Shown: piece after piece, positions 53,664 to 62,322 of the stretch
How the letters are laid out: the number at the start of each line of letters is the position of its first letter
How positions within the stretch are numbered: position 1 is the first letter of the stretch
Assembly (NCBI GenBank): GCA_024275895.1
Contig: JAJRYE010000106.1
Coordinates: forward strand, 18,815-82,814
Source of the DNA: Alphaproteobacteria bacterium
GTDB taxonomy: Bacteria > Pseudomonadota > Alphaproteobacteria > Rhizobiales > BM303
DNA: 64,000 nucleotides
Direction: 5' to 3'
Notes under the pieces: generated by a model
Databases searched by the model: none
Told to the model about the DNA's origin: nothing
Seen by the model: only the letters and a program-made list of their open reading frames with translations
Program-made: the position numbers and the translations under genes

Positions 53664-54364
53664 CTCCGGACAGCTTCAATTTCGCGCGCGATCATCATGG
53701 CGGCCTTTGCCGGATCGGCGGCTTTTGTGATCGGGCGGCCGATAACCAGAATATCGGCGCCGCACTCCAGAGCCTGCGCCGGGCTCATGACGCGTTTTTG
53801 GTCCTGCGCCGCCGCCCCTGCCGGGCGGATGCCGGGAACAACCAGCAAAAACTCAGGCCCGCATTCGGCGCGCAGGATTTCAATCTCATGCGCGCTGCAC
53901 ACCATGCCGTCAAGGCCGCAATCCCTGGCCAACGCCCCGAGCCGCCGGACATGATCGCACACGGAGCCTTTGACCCCGAGTTCTTCAAGGTCGGTTCCAT
54001 CAAGGCTGGTGAGCACAGAGACACCGATGAGTTTCATTCCCGTCCCGATGTTTTTGGCCGCTTCAGTTGCCGCACGCATCATCGCGCGACCGCCGCTGGC
54101 ATGAACATTCAGTATCGCCGGTGCGAGCGGACCCAGCGCACGAACGGCGCTTGCCACCGTATTGGGAATATCATGCAGCTTCAGATCAAGAAAAACCGGT
54201 TTTCCGGCTGCCGCCACCGCTTCATATCCGGCGCGGCCATGGGCATAAAAAAATTCCATGCCGATTTTCATGCCCCCGACATGCGGCCCCGCCAGCGCGG
54301 CAAGAGTGCGGGCAGTTTCGATCTCCGGGGTATCAATGGCGCAAAATACAGGGTTCTTGAACAT
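53660..54364 (-). CDS. pyrF: Orotidine 5'-phosphate decarboxylase
   Basis: About 234 aa; last step of UMP synthesis. The catalytic charge network is in VFLDLKLHDIPNTV (Lys, Asp, Lys-type motif), with VHASGGRAMMRAA, the phosphate loop in LLVVPGIRPAGA and a terminal VIGRPITKAADPAKAAMMI. The start at 54364 (MFKNPVFCAIDTPE) matches family N-termini; the longer frame to 54427 overlaps the upstream gene. Confidence 0.95.
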   Translation of the reverse strand: MFKNPVFCAIDTPEIETARTLAALAGPHVGGMKIGMEFFYAHGRAGYEAVAAAGKPVFLDLKLHDIPNTVASAVRALGPLAPAILNVHASGGRAMMRAATEAAKNIGTGMKLIGVSVLTSLDGTDLEELGVKGSVCDHVRRLGALARDCGLDGMVCSAHEIEILRAECGPEFLLVVPGIRPAGAAAQDQKRVMSPAQALECGADILVIGRPITKAADPAKAAMMIAREIEAVRR

Positions 54365-54414
54365 GGTGGAATTATTTATGGCAAAAGCGCCGCTTTGGCC
54401 AGTCTGATGTTTTC

Positions 54415-55257
54415 TTAACCCTCGCAACCGCAGAACAGGCTGTGTTTGATCTTGCCATTTTCAAGGCTGATCACTTCCCAGCCGCCGCCGAACTGCGACT
54501 GGCCCTCCATGACGATTTCGGGTTTTTTATCGCCGTCAAGATCAACAACGGCAATGATCACATTCACCCATAAATTGCCCGGAAAACGTGAGTCTTTTGT
54601 TGTGATCTCGTCCTGGATCACCAGCGGCGGAGGGCTGTTTGCGCCGCCCGGTTTCAGCAGGACAATCGAGTAATCGCCGCGCCGTGCCCGGCCGCGCCTT
54701 GTGCGCACCGCATTGATCAACGCGTCCTGCTGGCCATCGCCGTCAAAATCAGCCCCGATCACCTGGGTAATCCGGATCACCGGTTTCCTGATCCCCCTGC
54801 GGACAAGAAATCTCTGCACCAGGCTCCGGTATTCAGGCGCATTGCGGTCAAGGCGTTGCAGGGGGACCTGCCCGGCAGACTTGCGGTTTGGTTTTATCCG
54901 CAGGGCAATGGCGGATTGTTTCTTGCGCAGGGGATCAAGCGCCAGCGTCTGGAGCCACAGCCCCGAGCAATCGCCGCCTTCACCGCTCTCGTCCCGGGGC
55001 GTCCCGATCGCCGGCGCGATGCCGCCTTTATTATCCAGATTAAGAAGTTGATAAAGATCGCCATGGCGCATCAGGGGGGCGAGGGCTTGCGGCCCGGCAA
55101 GCCTGCCTTTAAGAGCGCCGCCGATCAGACAGGACTCGCCGTCCGAAGAAACCCCCAGAAGGAATGAAGGCTCTTTTTGCGCCGCTGCGGCGGATTGAAG
55201 CAAAAAGACCAGAAACAAAGCTGCCGCAAACGCCAATATCGGCGCATTTAGTTTCAT
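54415..55257 (-). CDS. Exported FG-GAP/VCBS-like repeat protein, function unknown
   Basis: About 280 aa. The signal peptide is ILAFAAALFLVFLLQSAAAA. Two calcium-loop-like repeats, [19 protein letters not shown] and AVVDLDGDKKPEIVMEG, are typical of FG-GAP/VCBS or EF-hand-like beta-propeller segments. The C-terminal HSLFCGCEG ends in a Cys pair. I do not recognise a specific family. Position between the LapA-domain gene and pyrF on the same strand. Start at 55257, so that the signal peptide is N-terminal. Confidence 0.75.
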   Translation of the reverse strand: MKLNAPILAFAAALFLVFLLQSAAAAQKEPSFLLGVSSDGESCLIGGALKGRLAGPQALAPLMRHGDLYQLLNLDNKGGIAPAIGTPRDESGEGGDCSGLWLQTLALDPLRKKQSAIALRIKPNRKSAGQVPLQRLDRNAPEYRSLVQRFLVRRGIRKPVIRITQVIGADFDGDGQQDALINAVRTRRGRARRGDYSIVLLKPGGANSPPPLVIQDEITTKDSRFPGNLWVNVIIAVVDLDGDKKPEIVMEGQSQFGGGWEVISLENGKIKHSLFCGCEG

Positions 55258-55290
55258 GAGTATCGCCACCGGACGCAGAGGAAAGAGATG

Positions 55291-55626
55291 TTAATAACGC
55301 GGCAGTGCTGGAGCGGATAAGGGGTCCTCGCGCCTTTTTTGTTCATCCACTTTACGCTTGAGAACCTTTGCCTCACGGTCTTTTACTGCCGCTTTGGCGC
55401 GCCATTTATGCTGCCCGGCCCATGTCACGCCCCAGCCCAGAAACAGGCCCACGAATATGCAGGCCATCATCAGCAGATAGAGCGGAATTTCAAAGGCCAG
55501 AAACGGCTCCCCTTTCGCCGCCGGGTCCAGCGAGAAGGTCACAACATGCCGGTTCGCCACCGAAAGAGCGATCACCGCCCCGGCAACCGGTATTCCGACA
55601 ATCCAGAATACAAACTTGCGTATCAC
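55291..55626 (-). CDS. LapA (LPS assembly protein A) domain protein
   Basis: 111 aa. Two membrane helices (VFWIVGIPVAGAVIALSVA and IPLYLLMMACIFVGLFLGW) flank a short periplasmic VTFSLDPAA loop. A charged cytosolic coiled coil (WRAKAAVKDREAKVLKRKVD) follows. This matches the LapA domain (DUF1049), which in E. coli works with LapB to control LpxC turnover. No lapB neighbour is seen. Directly downstream of ihfB, as in many alphaproteobacteria. Confidence 0.82.
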   Translation of the reverse strand: MIRKFVFWIVGIPVAGAVIALSVANRHVVTFSLDPAAKGEPFLAFEIPLYLLMMACIFVGLFLGWGVTWAGQHKWRAKAAVKDREAKVLKRKVDEQKRREDPLSAPALPRY

Positions 55627-55674
55627 GAATATTTACCTCTCATGGTCCCGGCAAGGGGGATGTTTTTAAGCCCC

Positions 55675-55962
55675 TTATCCACCCTCGACATTCAGACGCT
55701 CGCGCAATCCCTTGCCGGCCTTGAAAAAAGGCACGAATTTTTCCGGAACCTGAACCGAAGCGCCGGTGCGCGGATTGCGGCCCGTTCTCGCCTTGCGGTG
55801 CTTGGTGGAAAAGGCGCCAAATCCGCGCAGCTCCACCCGCTCGCCGCGGGTCAGCGCCTTGGTGATCTCGTTAAAAAAAGCACCGACAATGCGCTCGGCA
55901 TCGCGTTGATACAGGTGGGGGTTGGCCTCGATAACTCTCTGCACAAGCTCTGATTTGATCAT
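55675..55962 (-). CDS. ihfB: Integration host factor beta subunit
   Basis: 95 aa, IHF/HU family. It starts [20 protein letters not shown], and [20 protein letters not shown] with [20 protein letters not shown] forms the DNA-binding arm. The Pro at the arm tip (GRNPRTG) intercalates and bends DNA. It could serve the -24/-12 promoter at 41.9 kb. It lies between sppA and the LapA gene. Confidence 0.95.
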   Translation of the reverse strand: MIKSELVQRVIEANPHLYQRDAERIVGAFFNEITKALTRGERVELRGFGAFSTKHRKARTGRNPRTGASVQVPEKFVPFFKAGKGLRERLNVEGG

Positions 55963-55996
55963 CTATCTCTCCCTGCCGCTCAAACTTGTTATTCTT

Positions 55997-56956
55997 TCAC
56001 CCGGCAGGGTGCCAAACTGAGAGCAGACCGTCAAGCCGTGATGTCGCGGATCGGCCCGGCAGCAGTGTTTTTAAGGCTGAAATATCAATTCCGAACACCT
56101 GCCCGAACCAGCGGATTACCAAACCGGCAAAAGCGCTCTCGGTCAGGCTTTCGGTTTTCCAGTCCTTGACTTTAAGGTCTTTTGAAATATCGCGTTCCGA
56201 TTTGAGCCATTCGCGCGCCTTCTCTTCGCCGCCAATGGCGTCCACAAGGCCCTCGCCCAGCGCCTGACGCCCGGTATAGATGCGCCCATCGGCAATCCGG
56301 CTGGCCTTGGTCGCATCAAAACCGCGCCGCTCCGCCACCAGATCGCGGAACCATTCATAAGAATCGCGCACCATTTCCTGTGTAATCTCAAGTGATTTGG
56401 GGTCGGGTACCTCAAACGGCGACGGGCTGGCCTTCAGGGGACTGCTTTTCACCTCACGGTATTTCACGCCGATTTTTTCCAGTGCGCCGGCAATTTCGGG
56501 CCATTGCACAATGACCCCGATCGATCCGGTTATGGTATTGCCGCGCGCCACGATATAATCAGATGAAACTGCCGCCACATAAGCGCCCGAAGCCGCCACC
56601 GTTCCCAAAACGGCGACAACCGGCTTCTTCTTTGCCACCTTGCGCACCGCTTCAAACAGCGCCTCGGCCCCGGTTGTGGTTCCGCCGCCGCTGTTGATCC
56701 GCAGGATCAGCGCCTTGACCCGCTCCGCCTTGGCGATTTTTTGCAGCAAATCCTGCTGCTTGCGGTTATCGGTGATAAAACCGTTTAATGTCAGCCGCGC
56801 GATATGCTTGCCATGAGGGGCGGCGATATCCTCGCCGCCCTGCAGGGCTATAACGCCAATGGCTGTAAAAACCGCCAGAACGGCGCCAAAGCGCCAGAGG
56901 GAAAGGCGGCGCTTCAAACGCCTTTTTTCCAGTAATATCCGGGCCTCGGCTTTCAC
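55997..56956 (-). CDS. sppA: Signal peptide peptidase SppA (short form)
   Basis: About 319 aa inner-membrane protease that degrades leftover signal peptides. One N-terminal helix (LWRFGAVLAVFTAIGVIAL) is followed by a ClpP-like domain. GTVAASGAYVAAVSSDYIVA contains the nucleophile Ser and NTITGSIGVIVQWP follows. The catalytic Lys is expected in the MVRDSYEWFRDLVAERRG region. I favour the GTG at 56956, preceded by AAGGGG, over the ATG at 56986. Located between rpsA and ihfB. Confidence 0.92.
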   Translation of the reverse strand: MKAEARILLEKRRLKRRLSLWRFGAVLAVFTAIGVIALQGGEDIAAPHGKHIARLTLNGFITDNRKQQDLLQKIAKAERVKALILRINSGGGTTTGAEALFEAVRKVAKKKPVVAVLGTVAASGAYVAAVSSDYIVARGNTITGSIGVIVQWPEIAGALEKIGVKYREVKSSPLKASPSPFEVPDPKSLEITQEMVRDSYEWFRDLVAERRGFDATKASRIADGRIYTGRQALGEGLVDAIGGEEKAREWLKSERDISKDLKVKDWKTESLTESAFAGLVIRWFGQVFGIDISALKTLLPGRSATSRLDGLLSVWHPAG

Positions 56957-57058
56957 GTTATGAAACCCCTTTTGGTTATTGCACAAGAGCCGGAAGACTT
57001 AGAACCCGGGAGCGCCTGAATGCACGCTCCCGGGGGGCAGTATGTTTTGCCGGCAAGC

Positions 57059-58792
57059 CTATTTGCCGTCGTCCTTGTCGGCCTGCGCCTTGTTCAGCGC
57101 CGCGCCGAGAATATCGCCAAGCGATGCGCCGCTGTCGGTGGAGCCGTACTGGGCAACCGCCTCTTTTTCCTCGGCGATTTCCAGCGCCTTGATGGAAAGG
57201 CCGATGCGGTGATTGGCCTTGTCGATGCTGGTGACCCGCGCATCGACCTTTTCGCCGCGGGCAAAACGTTCCGGGCGCTGCTCGGAGCGGTCACGCGAAA
57301 GATCGCCGCGGCGGATAAAGGCGGTCATATCGGTGTCGCCGACCTTGACCTCAATGCCGTTATCATTAACCTCCGTGACTTCGCATGTGACAACCGAGCC
57401 GCGCCTGACGGGCCCGAGCTGATCCATCGGATCACCTTCAAGCTGCTTGACGCCGAGGGAGATACGCTCCTTTTCGGTATCGATATTGAGCACGACGGCC
57501 TTGACGATATCGCCCTTCTTGTACTCTTTCAAGGCTTCATCGCCCGAACGGTTCCAGTCGAGATCGGAAAGGTGAACCATGCCGTCAACATCGCCTTCAA
57601 GACCGATGAACATGCCAAATTCGGTGATGTTCTTGATCGCACCTTCAACTTCGGTCCCCTGCGGATAGGTCACTGCAAAGGATGTCCAGGGATTATCGAC
57701 ACATTGTTTCAGCCCCAGGGAGATGCGGCGCTTGAGCGGATCCACATCCAGAACCATAACCTCGATTTCCTGAGATGTGGAGACGATCTTGCCCGGATGG
57801 ATGTTTTTCTTGGTCCAGCTCATCTCGGAGACATGCACAAGCCCCTCAACGCCGGGCTCAAGCTCGACAAAGGCGCCGTAATCAGTGATATTGGTGACCA
57901 CGCCTTTAAGACGCGTATTGATCGGGTATTTGGCCTCGACCTCTTCCCACGGATCGGTGTCAAGCTGTTTCATACCCAGTGAAATGCGCTGGGTTTCAGG
58001 ATTGATCCGCACAACCTGCACCTTGACCGTCTCGCCCACGGTCAGAATTTCAGTGGGATGATTAACCCGCTTCCACGACATGTCGGTAACATGGAGCAGG
58101 CCGTCAATACCGCCCAGATCGACAAAGGCGCCGTAATCGGTGATGTTCTTGACAACCCCCTCGACCACCTGGCCCTCCTTGAGATTCTGGACGATTTCCT
58201 GACGCTGCTCGGCGCGGGTTTCTTCCAGAATGGAACGGCGCGAGACGACAATATTGCCGCGCCTTCTGTCCATCTTCAAAATCTGGAAGGGCTGCGGAAT
58301 ATTCATCAGCGGCGCAATATCACGCACCGGGCGGATATCAACCTGCGAGCCGGGCAGGAAGGCGACAGCGCCGTTAAGGTCAACCGTGAAGCCGCCCTTG
58401 ACGCGGCCGAAGATGACGCCTTCGACCTTCTCATTCGCCTCATAGGATTTTTCAAGCAGCACCCAGCTTTCCTCGCGGCGCGCTTTTTCGCGGCTCAAAA
58501 CCGCTTCACCGAGCGCATTTTCGATGCGCTCGAGATAAACTTCAACCTCATCGCCAACATTTATGGCTGAGGCGCCCTCGGCGTTTTGCCCCTTGGGGAA
58601 AAACTCGCGCAAGGGGACGCGGCCTTCGGTTTTCAAACCGACATCAATGATCACCAGATCATTTTCAACCGCAATGACTTTGCCTTTGACAACTTCGCCT
58701 TCATTGAGCGGGTTGGTTTCAAAGGACTCTTCCAGAAGGGCGGCAAAATCCTCAACCATGGGTGTGGATTCGCCTGTATTCAAACCGGACAT
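57059..58792 (-). CDS. rpsA: 30S ribosomal protein S1
   Basis: 577 aa with six S1 (OB-fold) repeats. Clear repeats include VVEGVVKNITDYGAFVDLGG with IDGLLHVTDMSWKRVNHP, RLKGVVTNITDYGAFVELEP, and EVEGAIKNITEFGMFIGLEG. It binds mRNA and supports initiation on structured or weak-SD messages. The 154-bp leader to cmk has a small hairpin (58853-58889) that could take part in autogenous control. Confidence 0.98.
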   Translation of the reverse strand: MSGLNTGESTPMVEDFAALLEESFETNPLNEGEVVKGKVIAVENDLVIIDVGLKTEGRVPLREFFPKGQNAEGASAINVGDEVEVYLERIENALGEAVLSREKARREESWVLLEKSYEANEKVEGVIFGRVKGGFTVDLNGAVAFLPGSQVDIRPVRDIAPLMNIPQPFQILKMDRRRGNIVVSRRSILEETRAEQRQEIVQNLKEGQVVEGVVKNITDYGAFVDLGGIDGLLHVTDMSWKRVNHPTEILTVGETVKVQVVRINPETQRISLGMKQLDTDPWEEVEAKYPINTRLKGVVTNITDYGAFVELEPGVEGLVHVSEMSWTKKNIHPGKIVSTSQEIEVMVLDVDPLKRRISLGLKQCVDNPWTSFAVTYPQGTEVEGAIKNITEFGMFIGLEGDVDGMVHLSDLDWNRSGDEALKEYKKGDIVKAVVLNIDTEKERISLGVKQLEGDPMDQLGPVRRGSVVTCEVTEVNDNGIEVKVGDTDMTAFIRRGDLSRDRSEQRPERFARGEKVDARVTSIDKANHRIGLSIKALEIAEEKEAVAQYGSTDSGASLGDILGAALNKAQADKDDGK

Positions 58793-58946
58793 ATATTCTC
58801 CTAATCACTTCATCTCTGGTTATACGGGCCATCGGTTGGGTCCGAAGGTCTTCCCTGCACGACGTGGTCATCACCTCTTAAATGCAGGGCTGTTTATATT
58901 CTTGATTTCATCTGGCCTTTGACAACAAGCACAAAAAGGGCGCGTT

Positions 58947-59585
58947 TCAGGCCGAAACACCCCCATCACGCGCATCATCTATCAAGGACACGGCCATATG
59001 GAATGCTGCTTCTATATCCAATTTTGTCGTATCGAGCAAGTGGGCGTCTTCAGCCATTTTCAAAGGCGCCGATGCGCGCGATTGATCGCGCGCATCGCGT
59101 TTTTCGATTTCGGACCGAATCCGCGCCTCGTCCACATCCTCGCCAAGCCCCTTGAGCTCCAGCCAGCGGCGGCGGGCGCGCTCGCCTGCGCTGGCGGTGA
59201 CGAAGAGCTTGATATCGGCATCGGGCGCCACGATCGTGCCGATATCGCGCCCGTCAAGCACCGCTCCGCCCTCCCTGGAGGCAAAATTTCTCTGGAACCG
59301 CAACAGCGCCTCGCGAACCTGCGTATTGGCGGAAACCACCGAGGCCGCCTCACCGGCTTCGGCCGTGCGCAGGTTTCCGGCGTCAATATTTGCCAGATCA
59401 AGATTGCGCGCCGCTGCTGCGGCTGCTTTGGCGTCATGCGGATCAATTCCGGCATCAAGAAGCGCACAGCCAACGGCACGGTATAATGAGCCGGTATCAA
59501 GATAAGAAAGCCCGTAATGCTGCGCCAGCTTGCGCGCCAGCGTCCCCTTGCCTGCCGCCGCCGGGCCGTCGATCGCAATAATCAT
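58947..59585 (-). CDS. cmk: Cytidylate kinase
   Basis: 212 aa. The P-loop is IAIDGPAAAGKGTLARKLA, with SYLDTGSLYRAVG and GGAVLDGRDIGTIVAPDADIK, the CMP-binding signatures. It phosphorylates CMP and dCMP. It follows aroA by 19 bp on the same strand and precedes rpsA, the classical aroA-cmk-rpsA order. Confidence 0.97.
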   Translation of the reverse strand: MIIAIDGPAAAGKGTLARKLAQHYGLSYLDTGSLYRAVGCALLDAGIDPHDAKAAAAAARNLDLANIDAGNLRTAEAGEAASVVSANTQVREALLRFQRNFASREGGAVLDGRDIGTIVAPDADIKLFVTASAGERARRRWLELKGLGEDVDEARIRSEIEKRDARDQSRASAPLKMAEDAHLLDTTKLDIEAAFHMAVSLIDDARDGGVSA

Positions 59586-59604
59586 CTACCGCTCCTTAAT
59601 CCTT

Positions 59605-60927
59605 TCAGGGCGAAATCCGCGCCCCCAGTTTTTGCATCAGGGGAAGGAAGCCGGGAAAGCTGGTCATGATCGTCGCTGCGTCATCGACGCTGACAGGGTT
59701 TTCACTCACCAGCCCCAGAACCAGAAAGGCCATGGCGATGCGGTGGTCCAGACGGGTTTGCACCCGGACGCCGCCGGGAATGGTCTTTTGCCCCGTAACG
59801 GTAAGAACATCATCGCCCGCGATGCAGTCCACGCCGCAGAGGGCGAGCCCGTCGTGAATGGCGCGCAAGCGGTCGCTCTCCTTCACCCTTAGCTCGCCCA
59901 GCCCCTCCATGCGCGTCGGCCCCGCCGCGCAGGCCGCCGCGATGGCCAGGGCAGGGTATTCATCGATCATGGAAGGCGCGCGCTCGCCCGGCACATATAC
60001 GCCCTTCAGGGCGCTGGCGCGCACCCGCATATCAACCACCACCTCGCCCGACTGGCGGCGCGGATTGAGGAAGTCGATTTGCCCGCCCATCTCCGCCAGC
60101 GTGGTGTAAAGCCCTGAACGGGCCGGGTTCATCATCACGTTCTGAATAATAATATCCGACCCCGGCGTGATCAGCGCCGCAACGGCGGGAAAGGCGGCCG
60201 AGCTCGGGTCTCCGGGGACAACAATATGCTGCGGCTGAAGCTCCGCCTCGCCGCGCACACAGATTTTGAGCCCGCCTTCGGGCCTTTTTTCAATCCGGAT
60301 ATCGGCGCCAAAAAGCTCCAGCATGCGCTCGGTATGATCGCGGGTGGCCACCGGCTCGATGACGCAGGTTCGCCCCCTCGTGTTCAAACCCGCCAGCAGC
60401 ACCGCCGATTTTACCTGGGCGGAAGGCACGCGAAGCTCATAGCTCACCGGCACCGCAAGCGCTGCGCCGGTCAAGGTAAGCGGCAATTTCCCGCGCCCGC
60501 CTTCAACCCTGGCGCCAAAATGCGACAGCGGCTCCAGAACCCGCTTCATGGGGCGTGATGTGAGCGAGGCGTCTCCGGTCAGGCGTGCGGTCAGGGGGTG
60601 CGCGGCAATCACGCCCATCATCAATCTGGCGCCGGTTCCTGAATTGCCGAAATCAAGCTCCGTGTCGGGCTGGCACAGCCCGCCCGTACCGCGCCCCAGA
60701 ACATGCATATCTCCGGCTTTATCCTCGCGGATCGAAATCCCGAGCGCGCGCAACGCCTCTGCCGTTGCCAGCACATCATCCGATTGCAGCAATCCCGAGA
60801 TCACCGTCTCCCCAACCGCCAGCGCGCCCAGAATCAGCGCCCGGTGGGAGATGGATTTATCGCCCGGAATAGCGATGCGCCCGGCAAGGGATTTGCTCTT
60901 TGCGGCGCTTGGCGGTTGTTTTGTCAT
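59605..60927 (-). CDS. aroA: 3-phosphoshikimate 1-carboxyvinyltransferase (EPSP synthase)
   Basis: 440 aa shikimate-pathway enzyme. It has IPGDKSISHRALILGALAVG, LDFGNSGTGARLMMGVIAAH, DASLTSRPMKRVLEPL, and EYPALAIAAACAAGPT with LRVKESDRLRAIHDGLAL. The segment NSGTGARLMMG has Ala after GTG (LDFGNSGTGARL), as in the class II, glyphosate-tolerant CP4-like enzymes of Rhizobiales; that tolerance is an inference from the motif. First gene of the aroA-cmk-rpsA set. Confidence 0.97.
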   Translation of the reverse strand: MTKQPPSAAKSKSLAGRIAIPGDKSISHRALILGALAVGETVISGLLQSDDVLATAEALRALGISIREDKAGDMHVLGRGTGGLCQPDTELDFGNSGTGARLMMGVIAAHPLTARLTGDASLTSRPMKRVLEPLSHFGARVEGGRGKLPLTLTGAALAVPVSYELRVPSAQVKSAVLLAGLNTRGRTCVIEPVATRDHTERMLELFGADIRIEKRPEGGLKICVRGEAELQPQHIVVPGDPSSAAFPAVAALITPGSDIIIQNVMMNPARSGLYTTLAEMGGQIDFLNPRRQSGEVVVDMRVRASALKGVYVPGERAPSMIDEYPALAIAAACAAGPTRMEGLGELRVKESDRLRAIHDGLALCGVDCIAGDDVLTVTGQKTIPGGVRVQTRLDHRIAMAFLVLGLVSENPVSVDDAATIMTSFPGFLPLMQKLGARISP

Positions 60928-61090
60928 TCTTTACCCTGTTCCGGCAAATTGATATTCACGGCACAATTTTGATGCCTCCTATCACACCATGGTGTAAACT
61001 TCCACCGGAGTGCACGCGTAAAATATTTTGACAGCAGGCGGGCAACATGGCAATGGAAGCTCAAATTCAAACAGATTAGGACTTAACAAC

Positions 61091-61429
61091 GTGGCAAGAC
61101 CGGAACTGGGCAGCAAACATACCTGCCCTGAATGCGAAACAAAGTTTTACGACCTGAACAAGGAGAGCGCCGTATGTCCCGCTTGCGGACATGTTATCGC
61201 CAGGGAACACGATGCAGCCGAGGAAAAGGAAATTCCCGTAGTGCCCCCCGCCAACGGCCTGAAACCGCCCGAGACCGGTGATGATTTCAACGATGATGAA
61301 GCCGGCGTTATTGATGATGACAAGGATATCGCGGATCTGAGTGATGATGAAACGGCGGTCGAGGTTGACGATGTTGCCGAGGTCGTCGAGGTGGCCGAAG
61401 TCGTTGTCGTGGTTGACGACGAAGTATAG
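61091..61429 (+). CDS. TIGR02300 family protein (FYDLNK)
   Basis: About 112 aa. The N-terminus [20 protein letters not shown], then [15 protein letters not shown], matches the alphaproteobacterial TIGR02300 family and gives two CxxC pairs, probably zinc-binding. The C-terminal half is extremely acidic ([20 protein letters not shown]), then an E/V-rich tail. I chose the GTG at 61091, with AGGA about 10 nt upstream, since homologues begin just before the GxKxTCP segment. Function unknown. The next 283 bp hold no gene or tRNA that I can support. Confidence 0.85.
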   Translation: MARPELGSKHTCPECETKFYDLNKESAVCPACGHVIAREHDAAEEKEIPVVPPANGLKPPETGDDFNDDEAGVIDDDKDIADLSDDETAVEVDDVAEVVEVAEVVVVVDDEV

Positions 61430-61712
61430 AATCTGCCGTTCCTGATCTGCTTCGGCCCCGGTCTGTCCCCCCGCCGAAGCGGCCATTGGCACCGGTAGCT
61501 GATATTGAAATTCCCCGGTTTTCCGGATCCGGGTGCGATACTCCGGCCATTGCAAAACCGGGACAGAGTCTTTCGCGTTTAAACGGCGCCGGCCCGATTC
61601 AGTCAAAGGATGAAGCACTCCAAAGGTAAATTCCACAGCCGTTAATGGCCGATTCAAACTCTTTCCTTATGCTCTCCTTTCATGTTTTAATTGTCATGCA
61701 GGGTGAAAATTT

Positions 61713-62102
61713 TTGAACCGGACTGTTAATCCTTTTTCATGGCGCGGCTTCATGGCGCTGATGCTTCTTGTGCCGCTGTTTATCGGGACCTTGCACCCGG
61801 ATATTCATGTGCCCGCGATTTACCGGATTGATCTGGGTGTGCACTGGACGGCTTTTTTTATGATCGCCGCGGCATTGTTCATGCTTTTGCCGCGCCGCCA
61901 GGGCAGAGTTTTGGCAATATGTCTGGTATTGGCCATTTTGCTTGAGGCGTCCCAGTTGTTTATCGATGGGCGGCAGGCCGACATTGTGGACATGTGTGCA
62001 AATCTTGCTGGTGTCGCCAGCGCCTTCGTGCTGATGAAATCATTGAGAATATACGGCGTCATGAAAACGCTTCCGGACAGGACCGCCAGTTCGTTACTGT
62101 GA
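61713..62102 (+). CDS. VanZ-like membrane protein
   Basis: 129 aa with four hydrophobic segments (FMALMLLVPLFIGTLHPDI, TAFFMIAAALFMLLP, VLAICLVLAILLEASQLFI, DMCANLAGVASAFVLM). EASQLFIDGRQADIVDMCAN matches the VanZ-like core (ExxQ, then R-x2-D-x2-D). Function of most VanZ-like proteins is unclear. The TTG start at 61713 has AGGGTGA 7 nt upstream; an internal ATG would truncate the first helix. Confidence 0.8.
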   Translation: MNRTVNPFSWRGFMALMLLVPLFIGTLHPDIHVPAIYRIDLGVHWTAFFMIAAALFMLLPRRQGRVLAICLVLAILLEASQLFIDGRQADIVDMCANLAGVASAFVLMKSLRIYGVMKTLPDRTASSLL

Positions 62103-62251
62103 ATACTCCGGCGTCCCGTCTTCCGGCGATAGGCGCCGCCGCGCCGATCCGTATTGCCGTTTTCCCGCATCATGTGCAAAAATCCAGAGCGGCAGGCCAC
62201 AAAACCATAGGCCCGTGTCAACCGGCAAACAGAGCTGATTTAAAAAATCCG

Positions 62252-62281
62252 TTGATATTAACTTCCCTAATCCTGTAGATA
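62252..62281 (+). promoter_or_regulatory. Sigma-70-type promoter of ugd
   Basis: TTGATA at 62252-62257, 18-bp spacer, TAGATA at 62276-62281. This would give a leader of about 35 nt before the ugd ATG. Confidence 0.45.
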
Positions 62282-62322
62282 GCTGCAATTTGTTTTTTGC
62301 ATTTTCTTCGATGAGGGATTTC

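Noticed and set aside
61430-61712. tRNA or small RNA gene after the TIGR02300 gene
   Set aside because: No cloverleaf, no GTTCRANYC-type box, and the antisense frame there lacks any domain.
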